DNA of 64,000 bases from Setophaga petechia (taxonomy: Eukaryota > Chordata > Aves > Passeriformes > Parulidae), in the NCBI GenBank assembly GCA_024362935.1, contig JANCRA010000004.1:20003621-20067620 (forward strand), in the 5' to 3' direction. The notes under the pieces were generated by a model. That model ran no database searches. It worked only from the letters and a program-made list of their open reading frames with translations, and was not told where the DNA came from. The position numbers were made by a program, and so were the translations under genes. Below, piece by piece: positions 8,361-22,900 of this stretch. Every line of letters begins with the position of its first letter. The stretch's first letter is position 1.

Positions 8361-11300
8361 GCACCGTGTTTCCATCGGCATTGTTTGTTTTAGCTTGACT
8401 TTGGAAAACAGCAATAAACATGACCTTTTTGTTTCGTGGGTCTAGACCACAGCTGAAATCTGATAATGAGGTTTGGTTCTGTTGCTTTAGGCATGGTGTG
8501 ATATTGCAGGAAGGTCAGGGTGAGTGTTTCACCAGTAGTTGAGTTGTTTCATAATACAAAATCTGTGTGTTACAGTCTGTGAGGGTACAAATTCTGATTT
8601 AGTGTGCTTTAGGGCTAAATCTAAAATGGTTTCATATAAGTCAGAGGAATTGATTTAGATCTAGAGAGCTGACACCAAGACCTGTGTAGTGTACGTGGGG
8701 TTTTTTGTAATTTTGGGGTTTTAATGGATTTTTTTTTGTGTGTGTGTGTGTGTGTTTGGGGGGATTTTGATTGTTGTTGTTTGTTTGTGTGTTTTTGTTT
8801 TGTTTGGTTGGTTTTTTAAGTTTTGTTTTGTTTGTAACTAAGTACAAAATCTCCAGTTATTTCCAGCTGCTTGCCATTGCAGGCATCTTCAGCTAGGAGT
8901 CTTGGTCACTGCGAGCAATCTGTAGTTACAGGCACACAAGATACATTCCACTTTTTGACTTTTCAACACCCATGAATTTCCCCTTCTCATGCATCTCATC
9001 TCTTGAGCACTATGGGGAAATATTCCCTGAAAAAATAATGCTTAATCCAAATATTTGTCCAAATCCTGATTTTCCATACCTTGTAGCTGCAGCAGTACAC
9101 ATTATGACTCTGAATGCAATGGTTTTATACCAAGTCCTGCGTCGGTGCATGAAGGCATTGAATAACACTGTGTCTCACCTTTCATGCCACATTGTGCTGC
9201 ATCATTGGTAAAATAAGCCTTGCAAGAAAACGTCTGCACTCAAAACAGATGGCATAAGGAGCAGGTAAGGGTGCCTGAGCCCATCCAGCAGTGCCCATCT
9301 GCTGCTGCTTACTTTGTTGTTTCTTCCCCTGCTGCCATTGGTGCTATGAACAGCCTAGGAATCATCATTATGGCAATGAGTTCTGATCCTGAAAATAAGA
9401 ATTTCAATGTCTCTGCTGTCCATGTTTTAAGAAGCAGGCAAGATGAAGTTCACTTTTTAGTAAGAGAAATTTCAGTTCTCCATTTTTGTAAGCTAATGAG
9501 AATGCATCAGCAGCAGCAGAGGTAAACATCTTTTTTTGAGAGAGCATGGTGTGAAAGGTCTGTGCCTGCTGTTTTGTCCTTCAGATGACACTCTCACACT
9601 GATTGTCAGCAGTTCTGTCGTTTAGAAGGAAGGAAGAGTTTTAGCTGTCTGGAACAAAAATATTTAAATCTCCGATGCCAGATTTAGCAGCTTGACATCT
9701 GATGACCCAGGGTTTTTGGCCCCAGCCTTGACTTTCGCAGTTTGTGTTCATGCAGACCATGAAGACACATTCATGTATGAGAATGACTCACAAGTATGTT
9801 GAAGAGTGATCTGCTTATTGGATTGTGTGCATTATAAGTGAGAAATCCGCAACATAGTTGTGCTGACCTTGCTCTGGGGAGTAATCCTTTTGACTAGCGG
9901 TTAAAAACCAGGTGAAATACAGATTGACATTGCTGGCATGAATGAAACTTTCCAGATAGGAACAGACAAATAGGAAGTATTTAAAAATTCTAAATTAGTC
10001 ATTTGGTTCTTATTCATGTTTATTTTTATGATGCGCTGTTTTAATAGAGTCCTAAGTCAAATTAAGAGCACATCTGGATTGTTTTATACAATGTAAAAAC
10101 TTTATTTAATTTCATTATTGTTTTCTGACTTGTGAAATGTCAAGCTAACCTGCATGAAGTACTGCCAGTTTAGCACTTGTGCTGAAGAACTTATTGCTGT
10201 CAGCTTTCATGGACCAACTGCAACAGCAGTGAGAACATTGACAAGCAGGAGGACACTTTGCACCTTCTGGAATGAGTCAAGCGTTCACGCTTTTGCCTTT
10301 CAGAAAAACTAATGAGTTTACCTCTGTGCAGCAGATAAATAAAGTTTAGAGAAATCTTCCTGAGTTTGTAAAAGCAGGGTGAGTCTGGACGCCCTGACAT
10401 TAATACAGAATTGCATTAATACAGATGTTAGACTGACCATATGGAGCAGGCTAGGTTGTTCATTTACTTCTAATATCCACAGAGCACCTAAGAAGGAGAA
10501 ATTACCCCATTTGAATGTTAACATGGTGCTGCAGATCTGTCATACATCCTGAAGCTGGGAAGAGCTAAAGCGTGTTTTTCCAGAAGTGGGCAACAAAGTG
10601 CTGTACCACCAAATGGTCCCTTTTTCTCTAGGCAGACTCCTTTACCAATAATGTTATGCCAGTGTGACTGACAGAATATTGCTTCCTCCAGGTTTATGTA
10701 CACTTATAAAGCTACCACAGTCACTTTGGGTGATAGAGATTTGACAGTCTGGGGCATTTAAACACAGTTGTTTTAAAATAGCGTGAGCTTTGTTTCCACA
10801 TGACTGCATTCATTGCATAATATGGCTCTTGTGAGGCACAGTCAAAACTAAGCTTTCAGAAAATAATAATTTCATAGGGAAAGAGATTAACACAAATTCT
10901 GGAAGTGGCCACATCTGATGTTCCATTTGAAACAACTGAATAAATGTGACTGATATTTAAATAGCATTTAAATATGAATGTGGTGATTTGAACCAAAAGC
11001 CTGTAGTATGGTTTATTTTCTACCACTGTATTCTGCTTTCATGATTAACTTTGTCTCAACACCCAGACCAAATAACCCAGTTTATATATTTCTATAGAGA
11101 AAAATGTTTGATATTGGAAGAAACATCTGAAGAAATGACTTCCACTCCACTCATCATTGTCAGTAGCTTGTTAGATGCCATTTCTTTAGGTGGAAAGTAC
11201 TATGCTTCCATCTTTAACAAAGTAACCTGTGAATGGTACAGTAATAGAATGACTCCGTTGGTTGATAAGAAGCAAATTAGACTCCTGCCTAGCTATGCTG

Positions 11301-14300
11301 TTGTCCACAAAATTCTGTGGTCTTCCTAGGGCTTCTGTGCTAATTCAGAGCCTGTCTACACAGGTTCTCTTGTGAAAAAGAGAATATTGGAGTTCATCTG
11401 CCAGAATGTTTTTTTAGTTCCTTGGTCAGAAGTATGTAAAATGTTTTTCTCTGTAATGTATGACACAGTCCACTTACTAAACAAACTGCAACTAACCAAT
11501 TTTTACTGTTCTCTGTTGATATTATTATTTTCCTTAATCACTAGCACACTCTGTATTCATAACATGTTTCTGACTGTCCTGCAGTGTTCTGTGGCAGCTG
11601 TGTTTGCTTTTCCAGTGATAGGACATCACCTGTCTTTTCCAGCTGACTGTGGTTGAAGATGGACTAGCAGTGGGTCTGCTTTCTTCTTCCATGTTTTCTC
11701 ACATGCAAAGATACATGTGGGAATTGGCCTGGAAAGCTGGGCAGCATTGTATTTTTCTTAGTGCAAATGCTGCACCATGTGTTGGTTTTGTGGAACTTAA
11801 TGATCTCCCTTCTCATGTAATGTGGAAACTTGTGAGCAGTCTGAGGAGGGTGGAAGGAGAGTCCTTGGCAGGGCGGTGTGGCTCTGAGGATAGAGCCCAA
11901 GCAGGCTGCTAGAAACCTCTGCCCGAGAGGCATGCACCACTGCAGTCAGTCTGTTGGCTTCTCTCAGTGTGGAGCACTACCTTTTGAGATCAAGGAAAGG
12001 GAGCAAAGTTTTGATCTGAAAGTAAAGACTATTTTTAGAAAACAATACTTAGCTGCAGAGGGGATTATTTCCACAGCAGGTAGGGAAATTCCTTCTGTTT
12101 GTGCACTCTAGCTGATTGCCAGATACATTATTCACATTTGGCATCATTCCCATGCATCCTTTTATTGATATTACATAATTGAAAGGGTGAAAAATTGACT
12201 TTAATCTAAATTGCTCTTTAGTTGGATACTGTGTAACCCTTCTGAGTTGTTGATGGCTTAAACAGTCTGCACCAGTTGTTAAACCCTGTTTCTTAATCGG
12301 ATTGGAGGAACTGATGCTTTTTTTACTATGAAGATCATGGCTTTTTTTTTTTTAAGATTTCTCAAACATCTATTACTGTAGTAACTTTTCAGCTGACGGA
12401 TACACTTTCCATTTTTATATATGTATATAAAAGTTGGAGCACTAAATGACACCCATGTCTAAGTTTTCTCCCAGTGATGTCTGGAGGCAAAGAATACCCA
12501 TAGATGCAGTGCTCAAAATACAGCATGCACCAATTTTTTTTTTTCATATCTTGACTCCCATCCTAACTGGAATTATTGCATAGCAAGGAAAAACTGGACC
12601 CTCTTGGTCACTCATGCAAAACTATCTTTGAGTTTTAAATGTGTCCTCATGACTAGCATAATAATAGATAGCATGCTGCTCAAAGTGCTGGAGCAGCATA
12701 ACCAATTTTAATTGAAGAAGATTTTGCAGAGGTTACTGTGCAGAAAATTCTGTACTTTTATGTAGCTCCTAATTGCAAATGGAAGGGAGGTGCTGGGTTG
12801 GTCTGACATATTTCTTGTGAAGCATGGAGGCTTCAAGAGCTGGAACATTGACTCTCATGACCTAGTAGTGTACCAGTGAAGTCTTTGGCTTTTAAAAGCT
12901 TGACAAGAGGGACAGAGTTGAAAATCTCCTTTGTGGGTCCCAAAGAGCTGCTGCTGCTCTGTGAGAACATGTGAAGAGGAGCTGTATGGACAGCATTTAG
13001 TGGGATGTGCCCTGACTCATGGCCCTCTTACCAGTGAAAGTCTGTGGTATGTTCAGGGACAGCCAAAACATCCTCCAAACCTTTTACCTTAGAACTAAAA
13101 GGTCTTCCTTCTGCTGCTTTCCAGAAACTTCTGTGGCTCTGATTCTCTTCTCAGAAGAGAGGCCCCTGATGGACAATGGTGGTGCTTATCCATTCTTAGG
13201 TATATGTAGATAATCAGACGAAAGAAAATTGAGCTACAGCATGGTATTATTGCAGTGATGTTTGCCACAGCACAATTACCTTGCTTTCAGTGCTTATCTA
13301 ATCCCACACTTAATCATGGAGACAAAATAGTAGCATTTTTATAATCTGAGGTAATAGCATATCACAGGAATCCATCCTATCTGTCATAGAAGCACCAGAA
13401 GTTAAAATTAATTATTTTTTTCTCTCCCCATGCAGAGAAAAAAGAGAGAAATTGCTATTTACTGTGCTTACATTTTAAATAAAATTTCCCTTTATGGAGG
13501 GTCTACAGACCTGCATGGTAGAAAATTGAAAATTAGAAGTGGTTGTTTGAAGTTCAGCATATTTGCAGTTTGTCTGTAGATGGAAATCACTGTGACGGAC
13601 CTGTACAGAATGATTTGTAGATATGTATTTGCACTTGATGTAGTAGTGATGATGTTCTTGTGTCTGTGATGGAGGATGTATCTTTATAAATAAACATATT
13701 TAAACTTTTTTTTTTTATTCTGTAGACTGAAATTGGACTGACGTAGTTGTTGCAGCATCATATGGTTCACACTGAGTGCAGCAGTTTGCACTCACCTTCT
13801 TTTCCCATCATCATTTCTCCACTGAAAGGGAGTGTTATTTGATCCCAGCAAAGGTGCTGCTGAGGCAGCAGCAGTAAAACCTTGTGGTTTGGTGTGATGC
13901 CAGAGGACCTTCTGAAAGAAGAAGTCCTTATCAACCAACAAGAAATTCAACCACTCATTTGGCTATTGCACCTCTTACTAGAAGAGGGCTGGAGAATTGA
14001 ATGCATATCTATTTCAGAATAGATAGGTCCCACTAGCTGAGATTCTTGTCAGCATTTATGTGATTTTCATAATCACATAAGGCTGTGTTTTGGTCTTGTA
14101 TTCCTTGGATTTGTTATCGCTGTCAAAAGGGGTTGCTATGCTGAATTCTTTGTAAGCAGAAATTTTAAAATAGAGAAAAAATGCTGGCTTTCCCTGCCTT
14201 TTCCTCCACAATTCTATGGCAGCAGAACACTTCACATTGTTAAAATATTTATATTCCCCTCTGCCTCCGTCATACAATTTTGTGGATTTCAGTTTGATGT

Positions 14301-16915
14301 TTTTAATTACTTGTGTTATTTATACATCCGTTGTTACTCTTTTTTTGGTTGCCTAATTTCCAGTTTCTATTGGCTGCAAAACATCTTTGCATGTGAAGAG
14401 TTCATCTATAGATGATATAGAGCTCGTTTTTCACCTTTGGGATATGAATTCAATGACTGTTGTGCAGAAACACCAGGGATACTGTTTATCTTTCAATTTA
14501 AAGTACCATTAAGCCCTAGACATCACTTTTGTTCTGCCTCTTTGGGAAAGACTGCAGGAAACAGGTTGGAAGGAGAACTAGTTTCATTAGAGATAAAAAC
14601 TGGCAGTTTTTTTCTCTAGAAAGAAAATTTTCCTGCAAATGTTCATTTAGTCTTTTATGACTTTCAGTAGACTAACAGGATTTGCTCTTTTAAGCAACAC
14701 TTAGACAGATAGATATTATTGCTGAGATCTTTTCCAATCTGTACACTTTTCAGCTTTAAGGTCTGTGCCAGAAATTTCTTTTCATGCAAAATCAATCTAG
14801 ATGCAGAAAACCAATTAATAATTCATAAGGTATAAATGTCAAAAATAAATGGTATTTGCCTTTCCAGATGAGTCACTTAGAGCTTGTCTGCCTTGGAAAG
14901 TTATGGCGTTGTAATCTAAGGGCTGAATTGGAAATGCTGCAATTTTGCAAGTATAACTCTGCAATGGATGGGTTTCTTTCTGCTTGTAGAGGAACAGCTT
15001 TTCAACTTAACTGGGTTTTTTTTGAAAAGGGAGTTGAGGGCATCAGACTAAGGCCTATCCTTCCACTGCAATGAAGGTGTTTGCACAGAACTGACTAAAG
15101 CATGAGAGGCAACCAGCTACTGTATTTGTCTCTACTATTTCACCATAGATTTTTTTTTCCTCTGGGAATGTTATCTTTGTCATCCAAACGCAGTTGGCTA
15201 AAACTGTTGGTTGCTTCATCCCATTTCTTGCAGTGGTTAGGAATGGATGGAATTTGGTTTTATTTTCTACTCTTTTGAGAGGAATTAAGAACTTTTAAAA
15301 CAGAGCTGAGGCATGAAACATGTTCCAACGAAATGCAAATGTTTTTAGGAAACAGAATGTTTGAGTGTGGAAATGTGCCTTGATGTGCACAATAACCACA
15401 AGTGCACATTTACTGGCTAGACTCCATCATCCAAGGAGCCTTTCATTAGTATTAACAAATAGAAGTTTGTCTTTCAGGAAGAGTGGTTGGATCTTATGTT
15501 ATTATTTGCAGTCTAGATTTGAGTTTTAAATATGCACATAGTATTCTGAGGCAGGCAGGGAATCTTCCTCTCTCACAAAATTGCTGAAAAACATATTGCC
15601 AAATATGAGGCAAATTCACCTCTCTCAGAAGTGGATATGACTACTGCAAGTTGTAAACATTATACACCTTTCTTCTTAACTGCCATAAGTATAAATAGGC
15701 AAAATATGATTTTTTGAAGCATGGGAAGGTGTAATTGTCTCAGCCGAAAGCTGAGGCAAGCTTAGGTAAATTATATAAATCTTTAGCTTTTCAATGCAGA
15801 AAAAATATTTTTTCCTCTATTAGACTCTTCTGTTTTGTTTCACCTATGTAAGGTGCTGCAAAAAAAGGCATATAGGAACAAAAGCCAAGCTTTGCATGGT
15901 AGGAATGGAATTTTCTTGCTAGAGGGAGTAAGAGCCAAAAATATATATGACATCAAAACACATAAAATACCAAAAGATTAGTAAGGGTTTTTTTGTTTTA
16001 TAATATTGTCGTTCAGAATATGTAAGTCAGGGTGGTTTTGGACCTGTGACTTTTCAAAGACCTGAACTGGCATGTTTTAGGAAGGCTGCTCTTTTATGGC
16101 CAAAAATCTGTAACACTTGAAATAGAATAACAGAAGCTCTACAGCTTCTGGAAAGTATCCTATTTTTTTATTTAACAGTAGACTTGGGCAGGAGTAAATT
16201 ACTAGAAAGGAAGATGAGTGAGGATGAAAGACTGGAGAGGTCCACAACAGGGATCCTTGAAAATGAGCAGAGGTGAACTGTCTGCTCTGGTATGTATGGG
16301 AGGTGACTGACTGGAGGGAGGAGGAATGGCAGATGCTCGTGAAGGAAGCTAGCACTTGCTGTTTCCTGCTTCATTAGCCTGCCAGCTCCAGGATTCCTGT
16401 TCCTGATCTGGACACAGTGATAACATGTGTTGTTCCAGCCCAGGAGCAGAGACGACTGTTCCCAAAACACATACAGTTTAAGTATCACGAAGGGGTTAAC
16501 GAGGTCAGCATGAATTTAATGGTTTCCATCAGTATAGGTGGATTTAAATGTGACTAACAAGGGGAAAAGGTAACATTGTTTCTAAGATGGCAACCCCAGC
16601 TGTTACAGATTTCCTGTCTCACAGGGAGAAAAAATAAGGAAGAGGCAATTGTCCTCTGCCGCTCTGATTTCAGGATAGTCTTTTAACAAGAACTGCTAGA
16701 CAGCCATTGAAAAATAAGCTTTCCATGACTTAGTGCTTTTTTCTTTCCCTAGGGAGAGTTTGCTGTTCTGAGTAGACTGACAGAGCCTTTATATTTTGTG
16801 TGTGGAAAGTTTCCCCAGTGCTGGCTGCCAAAGGTTCTGCTAGGTTTTCATCAGCCAAGTCCCTGCATCAAATCAGTGATTCATTCAAGCAGTCCAGTGC
16901 AGCTCAAAACCCTTG
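8361..16915. other. Intron 1 sequence, no gene seen
   Basis: AT-rich intronic DNA downstream of the CpG island. Apart from the GT/T-rich tract (8691-8840), I see only short chance open frames. The frames at 8972-9211 and 9220-9525 are adjacent but resemble no protein I know and lack convincing splice context. Confidence 0.5.
8691..8840. repeat. GT- and T-rich low-complexity tract with (GT)n core
   Basis: A run of T/G-rich sequence contains an uninterrupted (GT)8-type core at about 8738-8755, flanked by TTTTGGGG-like and GTTTT-like units. The antisense open frame through it (lysine, asparagine and threonine rich) is an artefact. Confidence 0.85.
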
Positions 16916-16999
16916 CGGGCAGCAGCCGGGCTCCGGGCGAGCGTGCTCCTGGTGCTCCCGCAGCGCCGCGCTGGGCTGCGGCCCGAGGGGCTCTCGGCG
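16916..16999. other. Isolated CpG cluster within intron 1
   Basis: By count there are 13 CpG dinucleotides in 84 bp, in otherwise CpG-poor AT-rich intron. The stretch is GC-rich and open in several frames on both strands. It could be a minor alternative promoter or first exon, a regulatory element, or inserted GC-rich sequence. No paralogous source was recognised. Confidence 0.6.
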
Positions 17000-19900
17000 A
17001 CTCCAAGTACCCAGCCAGACTGCAAAGGCAGAGTACAGTAACACATGCTGGCTATGCAGATGTATGGCTTTTTGAGATGAAAGGCAAGATTGTCCCAGTG
17101 TGTCTTCCTTCTCCATAACCATAAGGACGGGGATGACCATCCTTGTGCTTCAACATGAGAAAGCATTGTTGCAGACTCTTGAGATGAGTTTCAGTATATC
17201 TGCAAAAAAGGAGCTATCCTTCTGCTCTGTGCTGTTAAGTGACTAAACCACATATGATCTTGTTTGACAGAAGAACATAAGTCTCTGGACATGTGTGCAG
17301 TTGTGGCTCTTGAGGTCCAGAGAGTCTCGAGGGCAGGAGCTGGGGTTTGGCTGTCTTGTTTCTTGATGCACAGCCTGAATGCATTAGCCAAGAAAGGAGA
17401 TGAGCATGCTTGGGTTGAGCTTCTGACTGGAGCTTGCTGGTTCCACTGCAGAATCTATTCTAATAATAAAAATAAGTTTTTGAGATAAAAACAAGTTGAA
17501 GTGTGGATGGAATTCTATTAGAAACTGTATGCCAGACTATAGGAGAAAATTTACGTGATGCCCATCAGCTGACCTTACACTTACTTCTTTTGGGCTGATA
17601 GGATAATTGCTCCTTTACCCTTCTCATTTTAAGAATAAGACCACTTCCCAAATTATGTATTAAAAACAGCTATATGAGATTTCTAGCAACTTTTATAAAA
17701 TGCAGGCAGTCTTCCTGAGCAGCTTTGAAAGCTTCTCTAGAGACATACAGATATGGTGCTGTTATATCTTGCTCTTTGTAAAAGACTCTTTCTCTCTTTT
17801 CTTCCACAGCACATTGGAGCAAGAGAGATTTGAAAATTTAATGAAGCTGCAATAAAATAGCCTATTCTAGCTCCATTTTTTTATCATTTCTGTTTGCAGA
17901 TTAACTATATGTGTGCTCAGGGAAACTTCTTGATCTATAAACAGATTGACTGCAGTAGACTTTTTTCCCCCGATTTCCTCCTGATATTTCCTTAAAACCT
18001 TTGGAAAGTATTGTTACAGTAAATTGCATTTCCTTTAAATGCTATATTAATTTTCTTGCAGTAAAATTAAAGTTGGGAAGGTAAATTAAGCAGCTGAGGG
18101 AGAAGTCAAACAAGCTGTTTGTTAAAGAATGAAGATCACATCAGGAGTATAAGTGACAGCCTTCTGCATGGCTGAGCCAGAGGGCTCTGGGATAGGAATT
18201 TAGGGCTCTTGGAAGCCCTTTGGAGCATGTGATGGAGCAGGTAGCAGGGAGCTACTGTAGGTGGGGAGAGTGGGATCAGGTGTTGTCTTTGTATGCTGAG
18301 TTTTAGTAGTTTTATTAACACTACACTGAGGACTTAACAGAAGAGAATGTGATTTTTCCCCCCTACTCTCTATTGCAAGGTCATGAATGTAATCATGATA
18401 TCACAGCACACTGTGGCTGTATCACTATCAGAAGTCATCAGGTGTTTGGTATGTCCCTTGAAAGTGTCTGGGTCTGTGGTTATAGATTTAAGATGTGAAA
18501 TATTGAGGCTTTAGAAGCATTAACAAACATGGATGAGATAATGCCAACTTACTCCTTAGTATTCCCAGTTCAGAGATAAGAGTGCTTTAAAATGCTTTTG
18601 CCCTGTTTTTGCTTTTGAAGTTTCTTCCTATACATTGAAGAAGAAAGTAGTAGTCATTTCTGTATTATTAGCCTGTGCTAAGTACAGAGAAGACTTCAGA
18701 GAAAGGTATAGGAATTCTGTTCTATCATATCACAGAGGAACCTAACTCTGACAGAAAGCCCCAGGGAAGAGTGGAAGTGGCAGGAGGAAAAGATAAAATA
18801 AAGTATGTTTACAGTACTTGGTTTCTTGCCACAGCCCTCCTGAGCCAGAGCCAACAAGCAAAACTCTGCAGTGCCCTCTTCTGCAACTGTTCCTTTTCCC
18901 ACATCTCTGCTGCAAAGTGACCAGGAGGGCAGGAAAAGTGACTTTTTGCTCATTTTCTGTGCCATCCTTCTATATCTGAGGAATTTCTGCAGGGTTTGTG
19001 GACCTAGATTCCTCTGCAGCAGGTCAGGGTGATCAAGGAACTGAGACTTAAGAAATTAATTTATTGTTTTCTGTGATTGTGAGTCCTTGGCTCTACTGAA
19101 GTAATGTATTTGGTTAGCAGGCTGGAAAAGGTTGAGTTTTGTTTTGATACCTTATTTGTTTTTAAACAGTAAGAGTCCTGGCATTAACTATTGCTCTAAA
19201 TTATAAAACAATGTAGTGTAGTTCTTAATTCTTTAACGTGATATTTTAAAAGGTGTATAAATCATTAAAGGGAAAGCAGAAAGCATTTATGTATTATCAC
19301 AGGTTTTGCAAGCAAGCAGTGCATAGTCAAGATTTACAAAAATTTTCCCAGTATTTTGTTTCCAAAGGAGACTTTATACAAATGAGCAATGGAGGTGACC
19401 TTGTTCTTAGTATGAAACATTCACTAGTGCATGTGGTATATGCCTTTACTCAGCAGCAAGAAAACATTCCGCAGACTAAATTCTGCTGATCTGTGTATTT
19501 TTGCTCATTTATCTTGAGCATTCAGAAATAATTTTTATCCAAGATTTTCATTATTATTATTATTATTAATAATAACAGTGTTTTAGCTGCATAAAATCCC
19601 AAAAATTAAGGAGAAATTACAGAATCCAGATGTTTTAAAATTAGTAATGCAAGAGCGAAGCCTAGGGTTTTGTTATAACTACATGGTTATAAGACTTAAG
19701 AGTTTTGAAGGGGAAACCACACGTAAAAGCAGACAAATGACAGGCACTACAAAGACCCATCAGTAATTCCTCTGAGTCGTTTTGTCTTCTTAAAGTTTAC
19801 CTCTTTTGAGAGCTGTTCCAGTTTAAAATGTGTTCTAGATTTTTGACAGTGTGTGACTGTGCACCTCCCTCTTGCTTTCTTTCAGACAGAGTGAAGTAGC

Positions 19901-22900
19901 AGCTGACCTGAACTTCTGAGACAGTGTCTATATTGGAAAGTCACACAGTGCAAAAATCTTGTGAAAATTGCAGGAAATATTCCAGTTTTAGATGGGTTTT
20001 TCTATGTCATGTGAATATTTAAAGGTTTTTTTCAGACAGTTGTGAAGAGTTCTGTGTTCAGCTGATGGGTTGACTTGAGTTTTAAATTTAGTAAATCGAT
20101 TGACTACTACTAACTTCCTTTGCAAGCAAGGTGGTGGAAGATGCCAGAAGAAAAGTAACATCATCCACACAGAAAAGAAATCATGTGAATTTATGAATCA
20201 AGAGGGCATTTTAAGAAATGGTTTAATAATTAATGGATGTGGCAGAGCTGGTTTCTTTACCTTTATCCCATTTTAAAGAACTAGATTGTCTTCTTTGAGA
20301 CACAGAAAACAGTGGACTTTAAAGAGATGAGGATGGAACTCCTGAAACACTCCCTGTGATCTCTGGTGATCTTGGTAGCACTGCTGAGTTGCCATCTACG
20401 GGTGTCATCTTCCGGAAATCTGAGCTACTGGATACCCTGCTGCAGCACAGATTGTTCACATCTCCCAGGTTTGAATAACACAAACCAGGAGGCTGGTGAT
20501 GAACCACTTCTGTGCTCCATCATGAGTTTTGATGTCTGCCGTAGCTGGCCTTCACTAAGAAGTGAAGGATCCTTAACTACTTTCTTTCTGTGCACCCAGA
20601 CATAAACTAGGCAGTGAATAGTTGTGGTAACCAAGGGATCTGCACTGGCAGTGCAAGTTTGCTCAGAATTCCTCTCCCTGCTTTGCATCACTTTTGTCTC
20701 ACCAGTGTGCAAAAATTGTGATAGTGGATAAACAGCTGTAAACTCATGAGGAAACTGCGAATTCATGATCTCTGGGTATGCCAAAAAGGGTAGCTGTTGT
20801 AAATGTGGCCCCGAAGGCAAATGTGTATTTATTCTGCTTTTTTTGCTTCGTATTTCTTTGTATTTTCTGATCTAAGCCATGCTATCATGCAGCCAGAACC
20901 TAAAGACTAGAGTGGTGTATGAACTTGACTGATGCTGGCCTTGCTGAAGATACATACCTATGTAAATCTGACTTGCTAATTTACCCCAGTGTGCAGTGCT
21001 AGTAAGTAATGGTACTGGCATACCTGTTTATTTTCAGTGGTTTGAAATACGTGGTTTTAAAACCTCACTTTGCAGACAAAGATAGACTTGTGATTTCTCC
21101 TTGACATGAAAACTTTGGTTTTGCTGTTGATCAAGTAATCAGTGGCACTGGAAGATCTGATGACCATAATCCTCACTCAACAGGCAAAGCTCATTGTAGA
21201 AACTGAAATATTTTAGGTGAGTGTGGGAAGACGCTAGATTCTGCATCCCTCTGAAGAGTGAAGAATATGATGCCCCCTGGCTTCTGGAGGTTTATCTTTC
21301 CAGATACTTCCAGGAAAGCTGTGCACTTCATCAGAGCCATGTGCCATGAATTTTGATCACCTTCAAATTCTTTGCACTTCAATCGTTTTTGGTGAGTGGT
21401 AGGAGAAGGAGGTATATCTATGTTACTTTCTTTTAATTTCTTTGAAGAGTTGAAGATTTAAATGAAGAAAGTATTAGAATGGTATTGGAAAGGTAAATTT
21501 TCAGCAGTGATAATGAGTTGATCATAATTCATCATCTCTTTTAAATCTGGGCTATTCAGCTACACTTCCCAAAGTTCACACAAAAGCTTGATAAATTGTA
21601 ATAAATACCATTTCTCATGAATAATACTTGAATCAATCAGGGAATTTATAGTTTTGCTAATATATGTGGGTGAGAGCCATTCTATATTTAAACTGATTGG
21701 TGTACCCCCTGTTTAATCATAGCTTTGCTCATGTCATTATGTATCTGTCTGGTTCTGTAGAGTCGTCGTGATCTCTGCAGTCTTGCTTGGTAGGGGCATG
21801 TACATGGCAAAACTTCCAAGGCTGCATGGACTTTTGAAATTTCCAGAAAGCCCTCTTGGTAACAGAGAGCCATCATGTAAAGTGGATAGTCTGGCTTTTT
21901 TGGCTTTAGATCTTCCTAAGGCAAATGTCATCATTGGTGTACTTTACTGTCATGCTGCAGAAAGAATGCTTATCTGCACTTATGCAAACAGCCTTTGTGA
22001 GAGCTCTGTTCCTTCTGTTTACTTGTGTTTCTAGGGCTGTTGCAACTTTTATTCCCATAAGACCTAATGACATCACTGAGTGGCGTTACAAGTGATCTTC
22101 ATCCTTTAATATGAACTAACCAGTAACACAGAGTTATCCAAGGAGTAGACCACAACCTGAATAACCTATGTTGTATTTTTTCAGTGGATTGTTCAACAGA
22201 GTTGCACACAGCAAGATCCAAGATCATGCGTCTAAATAACAACACAGAGATTGCATTGCCTTCAAACTGCTATAGCTGATGCTGCAAGGGACTGTAAAGA
22301 TTGGTGTATCCCAGTGGAATCCTACAGCCCTCTACCTGTCCCTTGCTGCTGTGAGGACAAAACTAGATGGTGACAGACACTTTATACACTTCCTTCAGAC
22401 TGAACATATATATACACTAACATGGTATGCACAGTTTTATATTTTGATTTCTTGAGTGACAGCATAAAAAGCTGCTGTCCCCCTGGGACTAACCCAGCTC
22501 TGCCTGTGTTCAGGTGACTTAGTGTTTGTCTGCTTCTGGAATGATGTGTATGTGACAATTGTTCTTTCTCTCTTCTGGTCCACACCCTCACTCAGGGACT
22601 GTGAAGCTCTTAGGAGCCATAAAAATAAAATACCATATTTTATTTTTATCACCATATAAATAAATTACTTTTACTTGCTTTTTTACACTACAAATGTATT
22701 TGGGTTTATAGCATTTCTTTTGCCCACATAACCTGAATTTTTCCTGCTAATTTCACATATTCATTCTCTGTGGAAATACCTGTGAGTCAGTCTTTGCTTT
22801 TCTGCATTTGGAGATGAATTTGAAATTCTTGAATCCAATTAGAGTCTCCCTGTAGACATGCAAGCCTTTTTCATTTCATGTTCTTCTGCTTTACTTGTCC

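Noticed and set aside
7963..8445. Sense open frames of 73-160 codons just after exon 1
   Set aside because: They lie in GC-rich intron after the donor and resemble no protein; they are consistent with low stop density.
8972..9525. Two adjacent sense frames considered as a possible exon or short gene
   Set aside because: No recognised family, no clear splice sites or promoter, and an AT-rich intronic setting.
20425..20820. 131-codon antisense frame
   Set aside because: Composition and lack of any motif suggest chance; it overlaps another unrelated frame on the + strand.
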